Assembly: GCA_001510575.1 (NCBI GenBank)
Contig: LNGK01000011.1
Span: 186,001 to 250,000, forward strand
Length of the DNA stretch: 64,000 nt
Source: Knoxdaviesia capensis
Lineage: Eukaryota; Ascomycota; Sordariomycetes; Microascales; Gondwanamycetaceae
Direction: 5' to 3'
Part shown: positions 13,068 through 23,254 of the stretch, one piece after another
Position numbering within the stretch: position 1 is the first letter of the stretch
Layout of the letters: every line of letters begins with the position of its first letter
Made by a program: the position numbers and the translations under genes
Notes under the pieces: generated by a model
Told to the model about the DNA's origin: nothing
Database searches by the model: none
What the model saw: the letters and a program-made list of their open reading frames with translations, nothing else

Positions 13068-15785
13068 ATGCCGTCTCCGGCTGGTAATTCCCCTCCGGCT
13101 CCGGGCTCAACTCCGGCCCCGGACGCCCCACCCCCTCCCTACAGTGTCACCGACATCTACTCGGCCCCGGGCTCCGTAGTACGCCCGGATGACTCTGTCT
13201 CGGTTGCCCAGTCAACACCCTCCGAGCAGGTTGTCTTCACGCCTCCCGACTCGCCGGTGATTGTGAACACTCCCGGCTTTGAGCCGACTCCGGCCGCCCA
13301 GGCCTACTTTGCTGAGCACCAGGTCACCGCTGCGCGCCGCGAACAGATTATTGAAAACCCCGGTCCCATCGAGCTGACTCTTCCGCTTGCTGTCGGCCTG
13401 TCGGCGCTGGAGCTGCCGTATACCAGCTTCGCCGAGGACTTGAACCCGCGCGATGTTACTGCCCAGGATTGGCTGACTTTCGTCAACTTCCTCCTGCCAT
13501 ACCACGATGTCCAGGCCAACGACAGCGTTGCCGACCGGAAACTCCGCGTTGAAGTGGAGTCTATCGGTGCCGCTTTGGCTGCTACTGCCGTTAGCGAGAC
13601 TCACAACCCCGGCGCTGCCACCCCCAGCTCTCCCTCCGCCACTGCGGGCCGGGAACATGCTGATGCCCTGCTTTCACAAATCCGCAGCAATGCCTCGTCG
13701 GCTGCCTTGAGTTCTCCCGATGCTTCGTCGCGAGCTGCTGAGGCTCACAACGTTGTGCGCGAGTGGAACGACGGCTTCTTCCTTCCCCGCGGTATCTCGA
13801 TTCTGCTCCTCACCGAGAACGCCGGGGAGTATCCCGACCAGTACAAGATGCCTGGTGCTTGGGAAGACACCGCCGACCCCCCCGAGGAAGTCCCCACTCT
13901 CGATGAGCCCGCCTCTGCCAGATCAAAGAAAACCCCCGAGTATCCTGCCAACTCCATGTTCGGCATCAAGGTCAACCAGGACGGTATCTCCATTGGCGAC
14001 AAGTTTGCTGCTGATAGCCGGGGCCTCCGCATCGGCAGCCTGGTCTTTGATGAGAAGGGTATTTCCTACGGAAACCGCAATATTGTGCCTTCCCGTTCCA
14101 ACCAGCAGCAGTACATGGGCGGCTATACCGGATGGGTTCCGGCTGCCGCGGGTGTAGCGGCCGCCCGGGGTGTAAATTCAGGTGGCTCAACCTCCCGAGA
14201 GAACCCGTGCCGTGGTGCTACCGACTCCGCCAACCCCCAGCAGCCACGCCACCCTCTCGATGCCTTCCGGAACTGGCGCGGTCGGTCTGGTCCTTGTGAT
14301 CCTAGTCCTGGTGGTCCTGGTCCTGGCCGACACGGCCCTGGCCAGCATCCTGGATATGGCCCTCACCCTCGTCCGGGACACCGCGCCCGGTCACGGTCGG
14401 TGTCGTCGACGTCTTCGCTTTCGTCATCAGTCTCGTCTGGGTCTGACGCTTCCATCGACTCTCTCCCGAGCTACGATGACGTGGCCGGCTCCAACCAGGT
14501 GCCCCAGTTCCTCGCAATCCTGCGCGGTCTGGTTACTAGCGAGACTCCCCTCACCAAGTCCGATCTGCGCGGCGCCCGCGACCAGATTCAGCAGGCCCGC
14601 CGCACCGAGCGTGCCAACAAAAAGGCCGGCGTCCCGTCGGCTGTCTTCAACCCTGTGGATGCTGCCGCCCTGCGCAAGGAGTACAAGCAGCTGCATAGCC
14701 AGTTGCGGAGTATTGCCAAGGAGCAGCGCCGTCTTCGCCGCCAGGCCCGTCGTGAGGCTCGTACCGAGCGTCGTGCCGCCAAGCGCGAACGTCGGCGGGA
14801 GCGCCGTGAAAGCCGCAGAGATGGGCGCAAAGGCAAACGGGCCGCTAGAGAAGAACCCGATCTGATCCAGTTGGAGGACAACGACGTGGTCCGGCCATGG
14901 AATGGAGTCGAGCTGCCCATCCGTGGACATCCTGCGCCGCCGATGCCTCCCCATCCGTTTGGCGGACACGTTCCGCCAGTTCCCAGAACGCGCGGAATGC
15001 CGCCAATGCCTATGCCCGCCATGCCCCACCAGCCACCGGCGTCCGCAAAGGCGTCCTCCAGCACCAAAGAGGCCAACGCCGACCCTGACTCGAAGAAGCC
15101 TACTGCCGGCGCCGCCGGGGATGAGCTTCCATACTACCCCGGTGGTGGTCCCGGAGGACCTCCGCGCGGACCTCCTGGTGGCTTCTTCCGCGGGGGCCCG
15201 CCCTTCCCTCCCCACTTCCCGCCGGACTTCGGAAACCACCGCAGTGGTCTGCCGAGAATGCCGCACCCGCCAATTATCTTCCCGGGTGTGTTCCCGGGCT
15301 CTTTCCCCGCAGACCCGGCGGCGCCGCACCAGCCGGGCGATGACCCGCCCCATCCCCCCATGCCGCCCCACCCGCCTTTCCCACCGGGTCTAGGCGGGTT
15401 CCGCGGCGGGTTCCGCGGCGGCCGCGGCTCCGGCTTCGGCTTTGGCTACGGGTACGGCTGGAACGCCCGCGGCGGTGGCGCCAATCTCCGGGGCACCCGC
15501 TTCGACGCCGAGACGCGCGGCGGGGCGCGGCAGGAGACCGGCACGGGCGAGGCCGAGACCCGCGCGGAAGAGGCCACGCGCATCGTGATGGAGATGCAGG
15601 AGAAGATCCAGGTGCTGGAGGGCCAGATTGCGGAGGTGCAGATGCGCCGCGATGCGAACGGCAACCTGGCGGCGGCGGACGAGAAGCTGGTGCTCAAGCT
15701 GCACAGTGAGGTCGAGCAGCTGCAGGAGGCCATTCAGGACGAGTATCAGCGCTGGTCTGAGGAGGCGGTCCGCAGCGCGAGGTGA
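13068..15785 (+). CDS. Conserved fungal protein, Pro-rich with basic and C-terminal coiled coils
   Basis: Single uninterrupted 905-codon frame. I do not recognise a catalytic domain. Visible parts: a Pro-rich N-terminus with a PPPYS motif (possible WW-domain ligand) near residues 23-28; a folded-looking segment around 90-180; a second around 295-345 containing FGIKVNQDGISIGDKFAA and LRIGSLVFDEKGISYGNR, whose repeated I/V-x-G pattern suggests a small beta structure; a collagen-like Gly/Pro stretch near 400-435; an extremely Arg-rich coiled coil near 540-600 (RRLRRQARREARTERR); a Pro/Gly/Phe-rich disordered zone near 620-805; and an amphipathic coiled coil at about 815-905. The start is the first ATG after a CT-rich leader. 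Its length, clean frame and codon use argue for a real gene. It could be a scaffold or RNA-associated protein, but that is inference only. Confidence 0.85.
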   Translation: MPSPAGNSPPAPGSTPAPDAPPPPYSVTDIYSAPGSVVRPDDSVSVAQSTPSEQVVFTPPDSPVIVNTPGFEPTPAAQAYFAEHQVTAARREQIIENPGPIELTLPLAVGLSALELPYTSFAEDLNPRDVTAQDWLTFVNFLLPYHDVQANDSVADRKLRVEVESIGAALAATAVSETHNPGAATPSSPSATAGREHADALLSQIRSNASSAALSSPDASSRAAEAHNVVREWNDGFFLPRGISILLLTENAGEYPDQYKMPGAWEDTADPPEEVPTLDEPASARSKKTPEYPANSMFGIKVNQDGISIGDKFAADSRGLRIGSLVFDEKGISYGNRNIVPSRSNQQQYMGGYTGWVPAAAGVAAARGVNSGGSTSRENPCRGATDSANPQQPRHPLDAFRNWRGRSGPCDPSPGGPGPGRHGPGQHPGYGPHPRPGHRARSRSVSSTSSLSSSVSSGSDASIDSLPSYDDVAGSNQVPQFLAILRGLVTSETPLTKSDLRGARDQIQQARRTERANKKAGVPSAVFNPVDAAALRKEYKQLHSQLRSIAKEQRRLRRQARREARTERRAAKRERRRERRESRRDGRKGKRAAREEPDLIQLEDNDVVRPWNGVELPIRGHPAPPMPPHPFGGHVPPVPRTRGMPPMPMPAMPHQPPASAKASSSTKEANADPDSKKPTAGAAGDELPYYPGGGPGGPPRGPPGGFFRGGPPFPPHFPPDFGNHRSGLPRMPHPPIIFPGVFPGSFPADPAAPHQPGDDPPHPPMPPHPPFPPGLGGFRGGFRGGRGSGFGFGYGYGWNARGGGANLRGTRFDAETRGGARQETGTGEAETRAEEATRIVMEMQEKIQVLEGQIAEVQMRRDANGNLAAADEKLVLKLHSEVEQLQEAIQDEYQRWSEEAVRSAR

Positions 15786-16834
15786 TCGTGATTGGGGACT
15801 TCTGTGTCCTTTTCTTTTCCTCATGCTCGCTCTGTATAATTATTTCTCTTTTTGTTTTGCCTTTTCTGATGGGAGACCTTGCGTCTGTCTTTTTGGCGTT
15901 TTTTTTTTCCACTGATTTTGTTATGAGTATTTGATATAACCACGGCAGCCACCGTACCTGGACCTCCGCTCCACGGATTCTTCTTTTCTTTCCTGATTCT
16001 TCTGTTTCTTAATGTTGGTCGACCCTTTGGGATGGATTTACGCTTCTTGGGATGATGATCTGGCTGAACACTCACGGCTTGGCAGATGGACTGTCGGGCC
16101 CGTTTTGTATGTTAGTACCGTGCGGAGATACGATCTTCGGTGCTATAATATCATGCGTCTTGGACACCACTTGTTGGGTGTTCCTTTTCACACGTCCTTT
16201 CGTTCTTGCTTTTTCTTGCGGTGCACTTATTCGACATCGGCGCGATTTCAACACACACACGCACACACACCCCCCATCACCACAAAAGAAATGTTAAAAA
16301 GGGGGCCGGAAATGGGTAGGGAAAAAAGGTTAAAATTTTCCAAAAACCACACAAAAAAACTTGACCACTTTGAAAATACACAGAAAAAAAGATATGTTCC
16401 TTGCTCTACTGGACTCACGAAACCGTGACAAACATGACAACCGTGAAAACGTGAACATGACGTGCTTCATATGCCGTGTCTATTGCATCTATCTGTAGGT
16501 TTAAAACAAAGAACCAGAACCCCCAAGCAAGCCTAACTTTTCAGAGTGACGCCGCAGTACACATGAAGAGAAACAGGGAAGCATTGACTTTTTGACGAGG
16601 CGGAAGGAGAGGTGCGTAGAGAGCCGTGACACCGCGATACCAGACTCGATACTCGGGGTGGGGGGAGAGGGAGGGGAGGTCAAAAGAGGGGCCGTGGTGG
16701 TTTCGCGGTCGGGTTGGGGAGCGGGAGGAGTCAAGCCGGCAGGTGGGAGGGGTCGGGGAGATACGTAGAGTGTGTGGAGTGTCCATGAGGAAATCGGCGG
16801 TCAAGGCCCGGGGATCATAAGCAGGCACACACGC
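15786..16834. other. Convergent intergenic region
   Basis: 3' regions of the 905-residue protein gene (plus) and naa10 (minus). Contains T-runs near 15900-15910, an ACACAC stretch near 16252-16270 and A-rich sequence from 16280 to 16395, consistent with 3' UTRs and terminators. No gene seen. Confidence 0.6.
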
Positions 16835-17713
16835 TCAGTGCTTCGACTCGTTGCGCTCAACCAGCTCGCCGACGCCGAGGCCGCGGCCAACCCGCACCTT
16901 CAGCTTCCGCGGGGCGTCCTTCGCGTCTTTCGCATCGACGCCGGCATCGCCGACAGGCTCGCCCTCGTCGACACCGTCCGAGACGGCGGCGGCGGCGGCA
17001 GCGGCAGTGGGGGTGGCGCCGTCGAGCTCGTCGCGCTCGCGGTCGAGGTCGTCCTGCACCAGCTCGCGGATGTGGCCGAGGTCGAGCTTCATGCTGAAGG
17101 CGTCCTCGCCGTCGGCGTAGTACTTGGCCTCGACCTTCTCGGTCTTGAAGCCCAGCGTGTCGCGGTACAGGTGGATCGCGGCCTGGTTCGACACGCGCAC
17201 GTGCAGGCTGACGTACTGCGCGCCGTACGTCTCGACCATGGCGAGTTCTGTGTCTTGCGTTAGTGTCCGGCGATCCTCTCGTTCTCCCCACCCTACCCCC
17301 CCCGGCTCCAGAGGATCTCGACAAGACAAGGAACAAGGCACCAAACGAAACAAAGAAAAAGAAAAGAAAAAAGAGAGAGAAAAGGGGGGGAGCTACTCAC
17401 GGCTCTGCCGCATCAGCTTCTCGGCAATGCCCAGCCGGCGGTGGGTGCGCATGACGGACAAGCTCGTAATGTGGCCGTGCTTGATGCCGTCGGCCGGCTC
17501 CTCCTCCATCTTGGCCAGCACGTACCCGACGATCTTGGGGTAGTCGTACGGCGTCTTGGGCGGCCGCGACACGTCGACGGCCACGTACGACAGCTGCGGC
17601 CACGACAGCGCATGGTACAGGTGGTACTTGAGGAAGTAGTTCTCCGGCAGGTTCTCCAGGTTCGCGTGCTGGATCAGCGGCACGTCGCTGACCTGGAGCA
17701 CGCGGATGTCCAT
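16835..17713 (-). CDS. naa10: N-terminal acetyltransferase NatA catalytic subunit
   Basis: Two exons (17713-17401, 17247-16835) encode 241 residues. The first 155 residues form a GNAT fold: MDIRVLQVSDVPLIQHANLENLPENY-type start, the acetyl-CoA loop RTHRRLGIAEKLM (R/Q-x-x-G-x-A pattern) and VSLHVRVSNQAAIHLYRDTLGF. This is the Ard1/Naa10 signature, including the NLPENY substrate segment. With Naa15 it acetylates N-terminal Ser, Ala, Thr and similar residues of nascent chains at the ribosome. The C-terminal tail is acidic and low complexity with an alanine run near residue 200, then a basic segment (RKLKVRVGR); such tails are common and variable. The splice junction rebuilds MRQSQLAMVE. The start Met is unambiguous because the GNAT fold begins there. 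The gene is divergent from the SDR gene across about 1 kb. Confidence 0.95.
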
Positions 17714-18748
17714 GGCGGCGGCGGCGGTGTTTGTGAGAGTGGAAGCGGACGGACGCGAGGTAAGGGGGGGGAGGGGGAGAGGTCGGGATGGTTCCGGCGG
17801 TCGGAGGGGGGGAGCGGGGCCGGGGCTTGCGGGGACCGGGCGGGGGGAGGGGTTTGAGGTATCGGGGCGATCGGAGGCGCGGGATCTCGGCGGAGAGGGA
17901 CGGCGAAGGGAGATCGAGTGTGGTGGCGGCGCGAATCGCGGGGACGGAGGCCAGGTCGTTGTGGTTGTGAGTGCGGCACGAGAGGAAAGTTGATGTCCGA
18001 TTCGCAGTGATTTTTTTCTGCGGCCAGCCCTGCCCCCACAATCGGCCAGAAGTCTGCATGCACTTCACCCGATGCACTTATCGGGGGTTGCACGTAGCGG
18101 GGCGCCAGTAACCCTAAGGTGCGGGGTGTAAGGGTTTGCGGCCCACCGGACCTGAACTGCCTTCGGCGTCTCTCAATTGCCACGGTAAGATCACACGGCG
18201 TCGCAATCACGAGATATCCGGAGCCGGGGATCGAACTGGGAGTCTATTTTCGCCTTTTCTTTTTTCCTTGATTCCTTTTTCCTCTGTGCCACCCTACCAC
18301 CTCAAGCCACTTCCCGAGCAATTCCCTCGTGTATTTTATTGATCACGCCCACCGGCCCTAGACCTGCCCGGCCCGCAATGCGGCCGGCTCCCATTGGTGC
18401 GGCACCAAACGACGCCTGTCATTTCATCCGCCCCGGTTCGAGGGGTCACTTGGTTGGGTCTTTTTTTTTTTAAGCTGGCACAAACTTGCACCCGGGAAGC
18501 GCGAAAATGGACGAGGCCGCATTTTAACCTGGGGTTGGGCATTTCTCCGGGCTCGCGCATGTAAGGCCAAGGTATATAAACAGCCGGTCTGGGCCTGTTT
18601 GTCCCCACGTAGAGTTCGTAGTTTCGGTTGTTCTCTGTTTCCACAGATTCTCTTGTGTTCTTCTTCTCCTCCAAAACGAAACCGCAGTCTCTCTCTCCCA
18701 GGACCTGTGAATCCTCCCGAATATCTCCTCCCGACTCACAGCTTCACA
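17714..18748. other. Divergent promoter region of naa10 and the SDR gene
   Basis: About 1 kb between two divergent start codons. It contains a telomere-like AACCCTAAGG box (about 18109-18118), a T-run (18462-18471) and a TATA box 170 bases before the SDR start. A tRNA B-box-like string near 18228-18238 was examined and rejected as a tRNA. No gene seen. Confidence 0.65.
18573..18580 (+). promoter_or_regulatory. TATA box of the SDR gene
   Basis: TATATAAA lies 169 bases upstream of the SDR ATG and is followed by CT-rich sequence suitable for transcription start. Good match to a fungal TATA element; the start site itself is inferred. Confidence 0.6.
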
Positions 18749-19664
18749 ATGGCTCGCACTCTTGAGGGCAAGGTTGCCATCGTCACCGGCGGATCGAGAG
18801 GTACGCACCTGGCGCCAGAGTCTTTCTCCCCCTTCCCCATATCTCTGCTAACACCCCCCCACAGGCATCGGCCAAGCCGTCGTCGAGAAGCTCGCCTCGC
18901 AGGGCAGCAACGTGGTGGTCAACTACAGTACCGACGGCTCGCGCGCCGGCGCCGAGGCCCTCGCCGCCACGGTGGCCACCACGCACTCGGTGCGCGCGGT
19001 CGCCGTGCAAGCCGACGTCGGCACGGCCGCCGGCGCGGCGGCGCTGGTCGCCGGCACGCGCGCGGCCTTCGCCACGCGCGACGGCGGCTTCCAGATCGAC
19101 ATTGTGGTGAACAACGCCGGCATCGCGCGCAACGACCTGCTCCCCGAGATCAAGGTGGCCGACTTCACCGAGTCGTACCGCGTGAACGTGCTGGGCCCGC
19201 TGCTGGTCACGCAGGCGGTGGCGCCGTTCCTGCCGCGCGACCGCTCGGGCCGCATCGTCAACGTGAGCAGCATCAGCAGCGGCTGCGGCTTCGTCGGCCA
19301 GAGCGTGTACGGCGGCACCAAGGCCGCCGTCGAGGCCATGACCCGCACCTGGGCGCGCGAGCTCTCCGAGCGCGCCACCGTCAACGCCGTCAACCCGGGC
19401 CCCGTCATGGGGCCCATGTACGCCGCCAACTCCGACGAGTTCAAGCGCCAGATCAAGCCGTGGATCGAGCACTCGCCGCTCATGCGCACCCGTGCCGGCA
19501 TCGACGACCCCGCCCTCGTTGCCGACGAGCCGGCCTCGGGGGGTCGGCCCGCCTACACCAGCGAGATTGCCGGCATCATCGCCATGGTGGCCTCCGCCGA
19601 GGCCGCTTGGTGCACTGGCCAGGTCGTGTCTGCCAACGGCGGCATGCTTCTCGGAACCCAGTAG
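18749..19664 (+). CDS. Short-chain dehydrogenase/reductase (classical SDR)
   Basis: Two exons (18749-18800, 18865-19664) encode 283 residues. The intron splits the cofactor motif, and splicing restores TGGSRGIGQ (TGxxxGIG). Other SDR marks are NNAGIARNDLL, the catalytic Ser in VNVSSISS, and the catalytic pair in YGGTKAA (YxxxK), plus NPGPVMGPMY after the active site. Length and motif order fit classical NAD(P)H oxidoreductases, resembling the 3-oxoacyl-ACP reductase or versicolorin-reductase-like group. The substrate is unknown. There is no signal peptide, so it is probably cytosolic. No biosynthetic genes lie nearby, so it is not obviously part of a secondary-metabolite cluster. The intron has a GCTAAC branch site 10-15 bases before CACAG. 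Confidence 0.93.
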
Positions 19665-20220
19665 CCGGCGCCCCGTAGACAGTTGTCTGTGTGTTCTTTA
19701 GACGAAGGTATCATTGTTCATGTGTTTGGTTAGGGTTAGTTCGGGTTAGTGCTCAACATAGAGTTTTTCTGGTTTTGCCATATAACTTTAACGTTGGGTG
19801 ACGTATTTCCATGTGTTTCGCTGGATCTCCTGGAACATCATGCAACTTTGCTAAAGCCCCGTATACTCTTTTGCACACCTAATTTGGCTCGTGATTCTTT
19901 CGGTGCCGCCGTCTTTCGACCGACTGGAGCGCTTCCACGAGAAACAGTTTTGGTGGATCTTCCAGTTTTTTTTGGTGGGGGTGAGGGGGAAATCAGACCC
20001 TAACCCTAGGTCGGGTATCTAGTCGCCTCCCGTCACACAACTTTCCTTCTCGACAGAGTTCAGCCACGACAGACACCACGCAAACAAAGCACGCAGATCT
20101 CACCACTCTCGCAGTATACGACACTGCCAAGCTCACAACCGCCCGGACGAACACCCCACCGCTCATCACCAGACTGAACAGTCCACCACCAGACCCCAGC
20201 ATTCCCAAGCAAGCAAAACC
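19665..20220. other. Intergenic between the SDR gene and lto1
   Basis: Holds the SDR 3' UTR with TTAGGGTTAG at 19730-19739, and the lto1 promoter with CCCTAACCCTA at 19998-20008, about 213 bases before its start. The last 170 bases are CA-rich 5' leader. No gene seen. Confidence 0.6.
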
Positions 20221-20769
20221 ATGACCGCCGACCCCTCCCCCACCGAAGGCATCCCCACCGAAGGCACCGCCGCCGCCGCCGCTGCCCCCCACCAGGGCCC
20301 GGACGAGGACGACCTGTTCGCAGGCGCGCTCTCGCTCGAAGACGACATCTACGCGTCGGGCTACGCCGCGGGCGTGCGCGACGGCGCGCGCGCGGGCCGC
20401 ATCGAGGGCCGCTCGCTCGGCCTGGCGCAGGGCTTCGACAAGTTCGCCGAGAGCGGCCGCCTGTACGCGCGCGCGCTGGTGTGGGCCAACCGGCTCCCGC
20501 GCGCCGGCGGCGGCGGTGGCGGCGTCGACGCGGCCGTCCCGCGCCAGCGGCTGCCCGCGCTGGTGCCCGCCGGCGCACCAAGCACGCCCGCCGCGCAGGC
20601 CCGCCTCGCGAAGCACGTGGTGGCGCTGCACCACCTGCTGGAGCCCGACACGCTGAGCACCGAGAACTCCGACGAGGCGGTCAACGAGTTTGACGAGCGC
20701 ATGCGCAAGGCGCTCGCGCGCGCCAAGGTCATCGAGCGCGCGGTGGGCGGGCGGGCCGCCGACGTGTGA
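20221..20769 (+). CDS. lto1: Lto1 (deca-GX3 adaptor for Rli1/ABCE1 maturation)
   Basis: Intronless frame of 182 residues. Residues about 48-80 carry the deca-GX3 motif: glycines every fourth position in GYAAGVRDGARAGRIEGRS followed by LGLAQGFDKFAESG, preceded by an acidic segment (DEDDLFAGALSLEDDIY). This is the Lto1/Yae1 N-terminal family. In yeast the Yae1-Lto1 pair bridges the cytosolic Fe-S targeting complex to the ribosome-recycling ATPase Rli1. The N-terminal 30 residues are low complexity with an alanine run, and a Gly run lies near residue 98. The predicted C-terminus ends in RAADV, without the terminal Trp that yeast Lto1 uses to recruit the targeting complex; either the Trp is absent here or a small 3' exon was missed. 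A Yae1-like protein is the alternative. Confidence 0.85.
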   Translation: MTADPSPTEGIPTEGTAAAAAAPHQGPDEDDLFAGALSLEDDIYASGYAAGVRDGARAGRIEGRSLGLAQGFDKFAESGRLYARALVWANRLPRAGGGGGGVDAAVPRQRLPALVPAGAPSTPAAQARLAKHVVALHHLLEPDTLSTENSDEAVNEFDERMRKALARAKVIERAVGGRAADV

Positions 20770-21202
20770 AGAGGTGCTGGAGTGCGTTTGGATCGACTTT
20801 TACACTCTAGCTGCAGTGTCCTCCGCTGCACATTCCATGTGATTCCCCCAGGGTGAGCTCTCATGGGCTCTTTACAGATGTCTTGGCCACACAGGCTTCT
20901 CTCACAGGCTTCACGCATCCTAAGACTCTCCAGTCTCAAGGCCCACAGGAGCAGTTCACATGTTGAAAGACACACAACAGGGTTATCAAGAACATGTACA
21001 TGCCGTATATATAGCCATGGCACAGCTCTATCCATCTATGATGAAGAACAGAACAACGAGTTTGCAACAAATCAAAGCGAGCTATAAGAGACAAATGAAG
21101 AACCACTGAGAAAAAAGAAAGAATATGTACTCGCATAGTAACTGCGGACGTGAGACCCCATGCTACGATCTCTCTATACCTCCACCTTTCATTGTCCCCC
21201 GT
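20770..21202. other. Convergent intergenic region
   Basis: About 430 bases between the stop codons of lto1 (plus) and NUZM (minus). AT-richer than its neighbours, with no open frame of note. Presumably two facing 3' UTRs. Confidence 0.6.
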
Positions 21203-22091
21203 TCATTTGAATGTTCGGCACGGGTACCTATTGCAAGTCCACAAACATCGTCAGATACTGTAGATCACAAGCACCTCTCCAAAACGGAGGGAGACAAAAT
21301 AACCAAGGGGGGAAAAGAACTTACTCCTCGCCATACGACTGCTCCTCCGTCAACGCGTACTTATGCACATTCCACTCGCCGGACACCTTGGTCTCCCCGC
21401 TCGGCAGCGGCGGGAGGCCGCCGACGAACAGATCGGCCTTGGCGTTGGCGACGGCGCCGGGCGCGGCGAGGCCGGCGGCGAGGCCGACGGCCTGCGCCTG
21501 GCCGAGCTGCAGCGCGCCCGCCTGGCCGACGAGCTCGAGGCGGGGGGCGGCGGCGCTGCCGGCGGCGAGCAGCGCGGCGGCGGCGGGCTGGGCGACGACG
21601 CTGAGGCGCGGGTAGCTGCGGCGCACGTCGCGCCGCCAGTAGGCGTTGTCGGCGATGTCGCCCGCCGGCACGCTCACCGGGTCGCTGACGGCCCGCGGGT
21701 CGCGCTCGCCGGGCGTCGGCGTGCGGTAGTGCGGGTTGAGCGGCACGCCGGTCGACCGGTCCGGGTCGAGCGCAAAGGCGCGGCGGATGCTTTCCCACAC
21801 GCCTGTTGAGCCGAGCGATTGTTTCTGCCGCCGGAGACGTGGTCGTGCGTTGGTTAGCCTGGACGTTTTTGTGTCTTCGCGTCTTTGCTCGCGCCTCGGG
21901 TGTGCCGGCGTGGCTCATGGGCTTTCGGTTGGGACACAATGCCACAATAATCCGGTTGACCTCCCATGCCAGTTTGCCGACCACAGCCCACCCCAGCTCT
22001 TCACTTCAGCAAACCGTCCACACCATCATCGCCGTACCTGGGAGATCGAAACCACGCCGCTCACGGCCTTCGCAGCCACTTTGGACGCCAT
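21203..22091 (-). CDS. NUZM: NADH:ubiquinone oxidoreductase (complex I) 21.3 kDa-type subunit
   Basis: Three exons (22091-22038, 21824-21325, 21227-21203) give 192 residues. The N-terminus MASKVAAKAVSG and the segment STGVWESIRRAFALDPDRS, then GVPLNPHYRTPTPGERDP and the segment WRRDVRRSYPRLSVV, match the fungal complex I accessory subunit known as NUZM or the 21.3 kDa subunit. It sits in the mitochondrial inner-membrane complex; accessory subunits are not catalytic. The last exon is only 25 nt: exon 2 ends GAG GA before GTAAGT, and splicing to an ATAG acceptor at 21228 adds EYPCRTFK and a stop. Reading straight through would end at a TAA formed by the donor itself. I favour the spliced form because EYPCR is what I recall from homologs. 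The middle is Ala-rich. Confidence 0.85.
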
Positions 22092-23254
22092 CTCAACGGT
22101 TCGTCGGGTCCAACTTTCGTTCGGTCTTGCTCAAGAGGTGTGTATCGTCCGCTATCGGCGTCCGCTGAAATATCAATCGCTTCGTTCGTTTCGGTATCGG
22201 GTGGTCTCTTCTTCCGTCAACGAGTCCTTGTTTGGCGTGGTCAGGATTGAAAAGCTTCATCGACAAATGCAAAATGACCGCTTCGGGATTGAATGCCCCC
22301 TGATTGGCTGCAGCCAGAATCGCGTACCCGGAGATCAACCGAATAGGGTGGTGTGCAGGTACTTTGGGCCCGGGGAAACTCGGCAGCCATTGGCCAATCA
22401 GAAGCTTGGATTGCGCAAGCTCTGGGTTCTGCAGGGTTCTGTGCTGTACGTACCTTTTTCTTTTTCTTTTTCTTTTTTTTCGTTTTGTTATACTTTTTTT
22501 TCTTCCTATTTTTCTGCTTTCTTTTTCCAGCTTGTTTGCTGAGTTGAGCTTCTGTCACCACAGCAGCACGCACACAAACACGCACAAACACAGCACACTC
22601 TTGTGCCCTAAAGCTCGCTCTCTCACTCGCACAACTGAACAAACTGAACAAATTGCAGAAATCTGCCAGTACATTTTGAAAATAACAAGCCCTAGCTAAG
22701 CCCTAAATGCTATGCTTCGTAAAGATCAAGACTTTTGCTCTCCACAGAGGTCGGCGGAACCCCCCCAGGAAAAGACAGAAAACAAAGAAACAGAACCCAA
22801 GATCGTAAACCCAGATAACACATCAGAAAGACCAAAAAATACATATAGCCAGCAGGAAGATTTGCAGATCCGACATCGCCTGCCAGAGACCGAGAGACAG
22901 AACGACTCGAATCAGAATGGTCATGGCTGTAAACCCAAGTGTGCCCATAACCCAAACACCCTCCCAAAACACCGACGAGAACAGCTTCGTATACGTTCTA
23001 AACAAACCCCCCCGCCTCACCCCCCCCAGAGTTCCAGAGTTTTGAGGTTAATTTACATGGATGGATCGGAAAAGAGAAAGACAAAAAGAAAGAGGGAAAC
23101 CAAAATCGGACAGAAAGGTGTAATGAACGCGAATAAAGATATTAGAGAAGTAAAAAAAGTACGTCAACGAGAGAGAAGAGACGTAACTAAGCTGAGAGGA
23201 AAAACTAAAGAGAAAGGTGCGGCACGGCTGCCACGCGAAGCTTCAGTTGCGAAT
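22092..23254. other. Intergenic between NUZM and dot5
   Basis: NUZM promoter (22092 to about 22450), a T-rich tract with CTTTTT repeats near 22450-22530, GCCCTA-type telomere-like boxes near 22690-22707, then A/G-rich sequence (22710-23220) that is U/C-rich on the minus strand and probably the dot5 3' UTR. A 410-codon plus-strand open frame starting here is antisense to dot5 and is not a gene. Confidence 0.6.

Noticed and set aside
18200..18260. tRNA-like B-box (minus-strand AGTTCGATCC) upstream of the SDR gene
   Set aside because: The bases around the putative T-loop do not pair as a T-stem, no acceptor stem or properly spaced A-box follows, so it is at best chance similarity.
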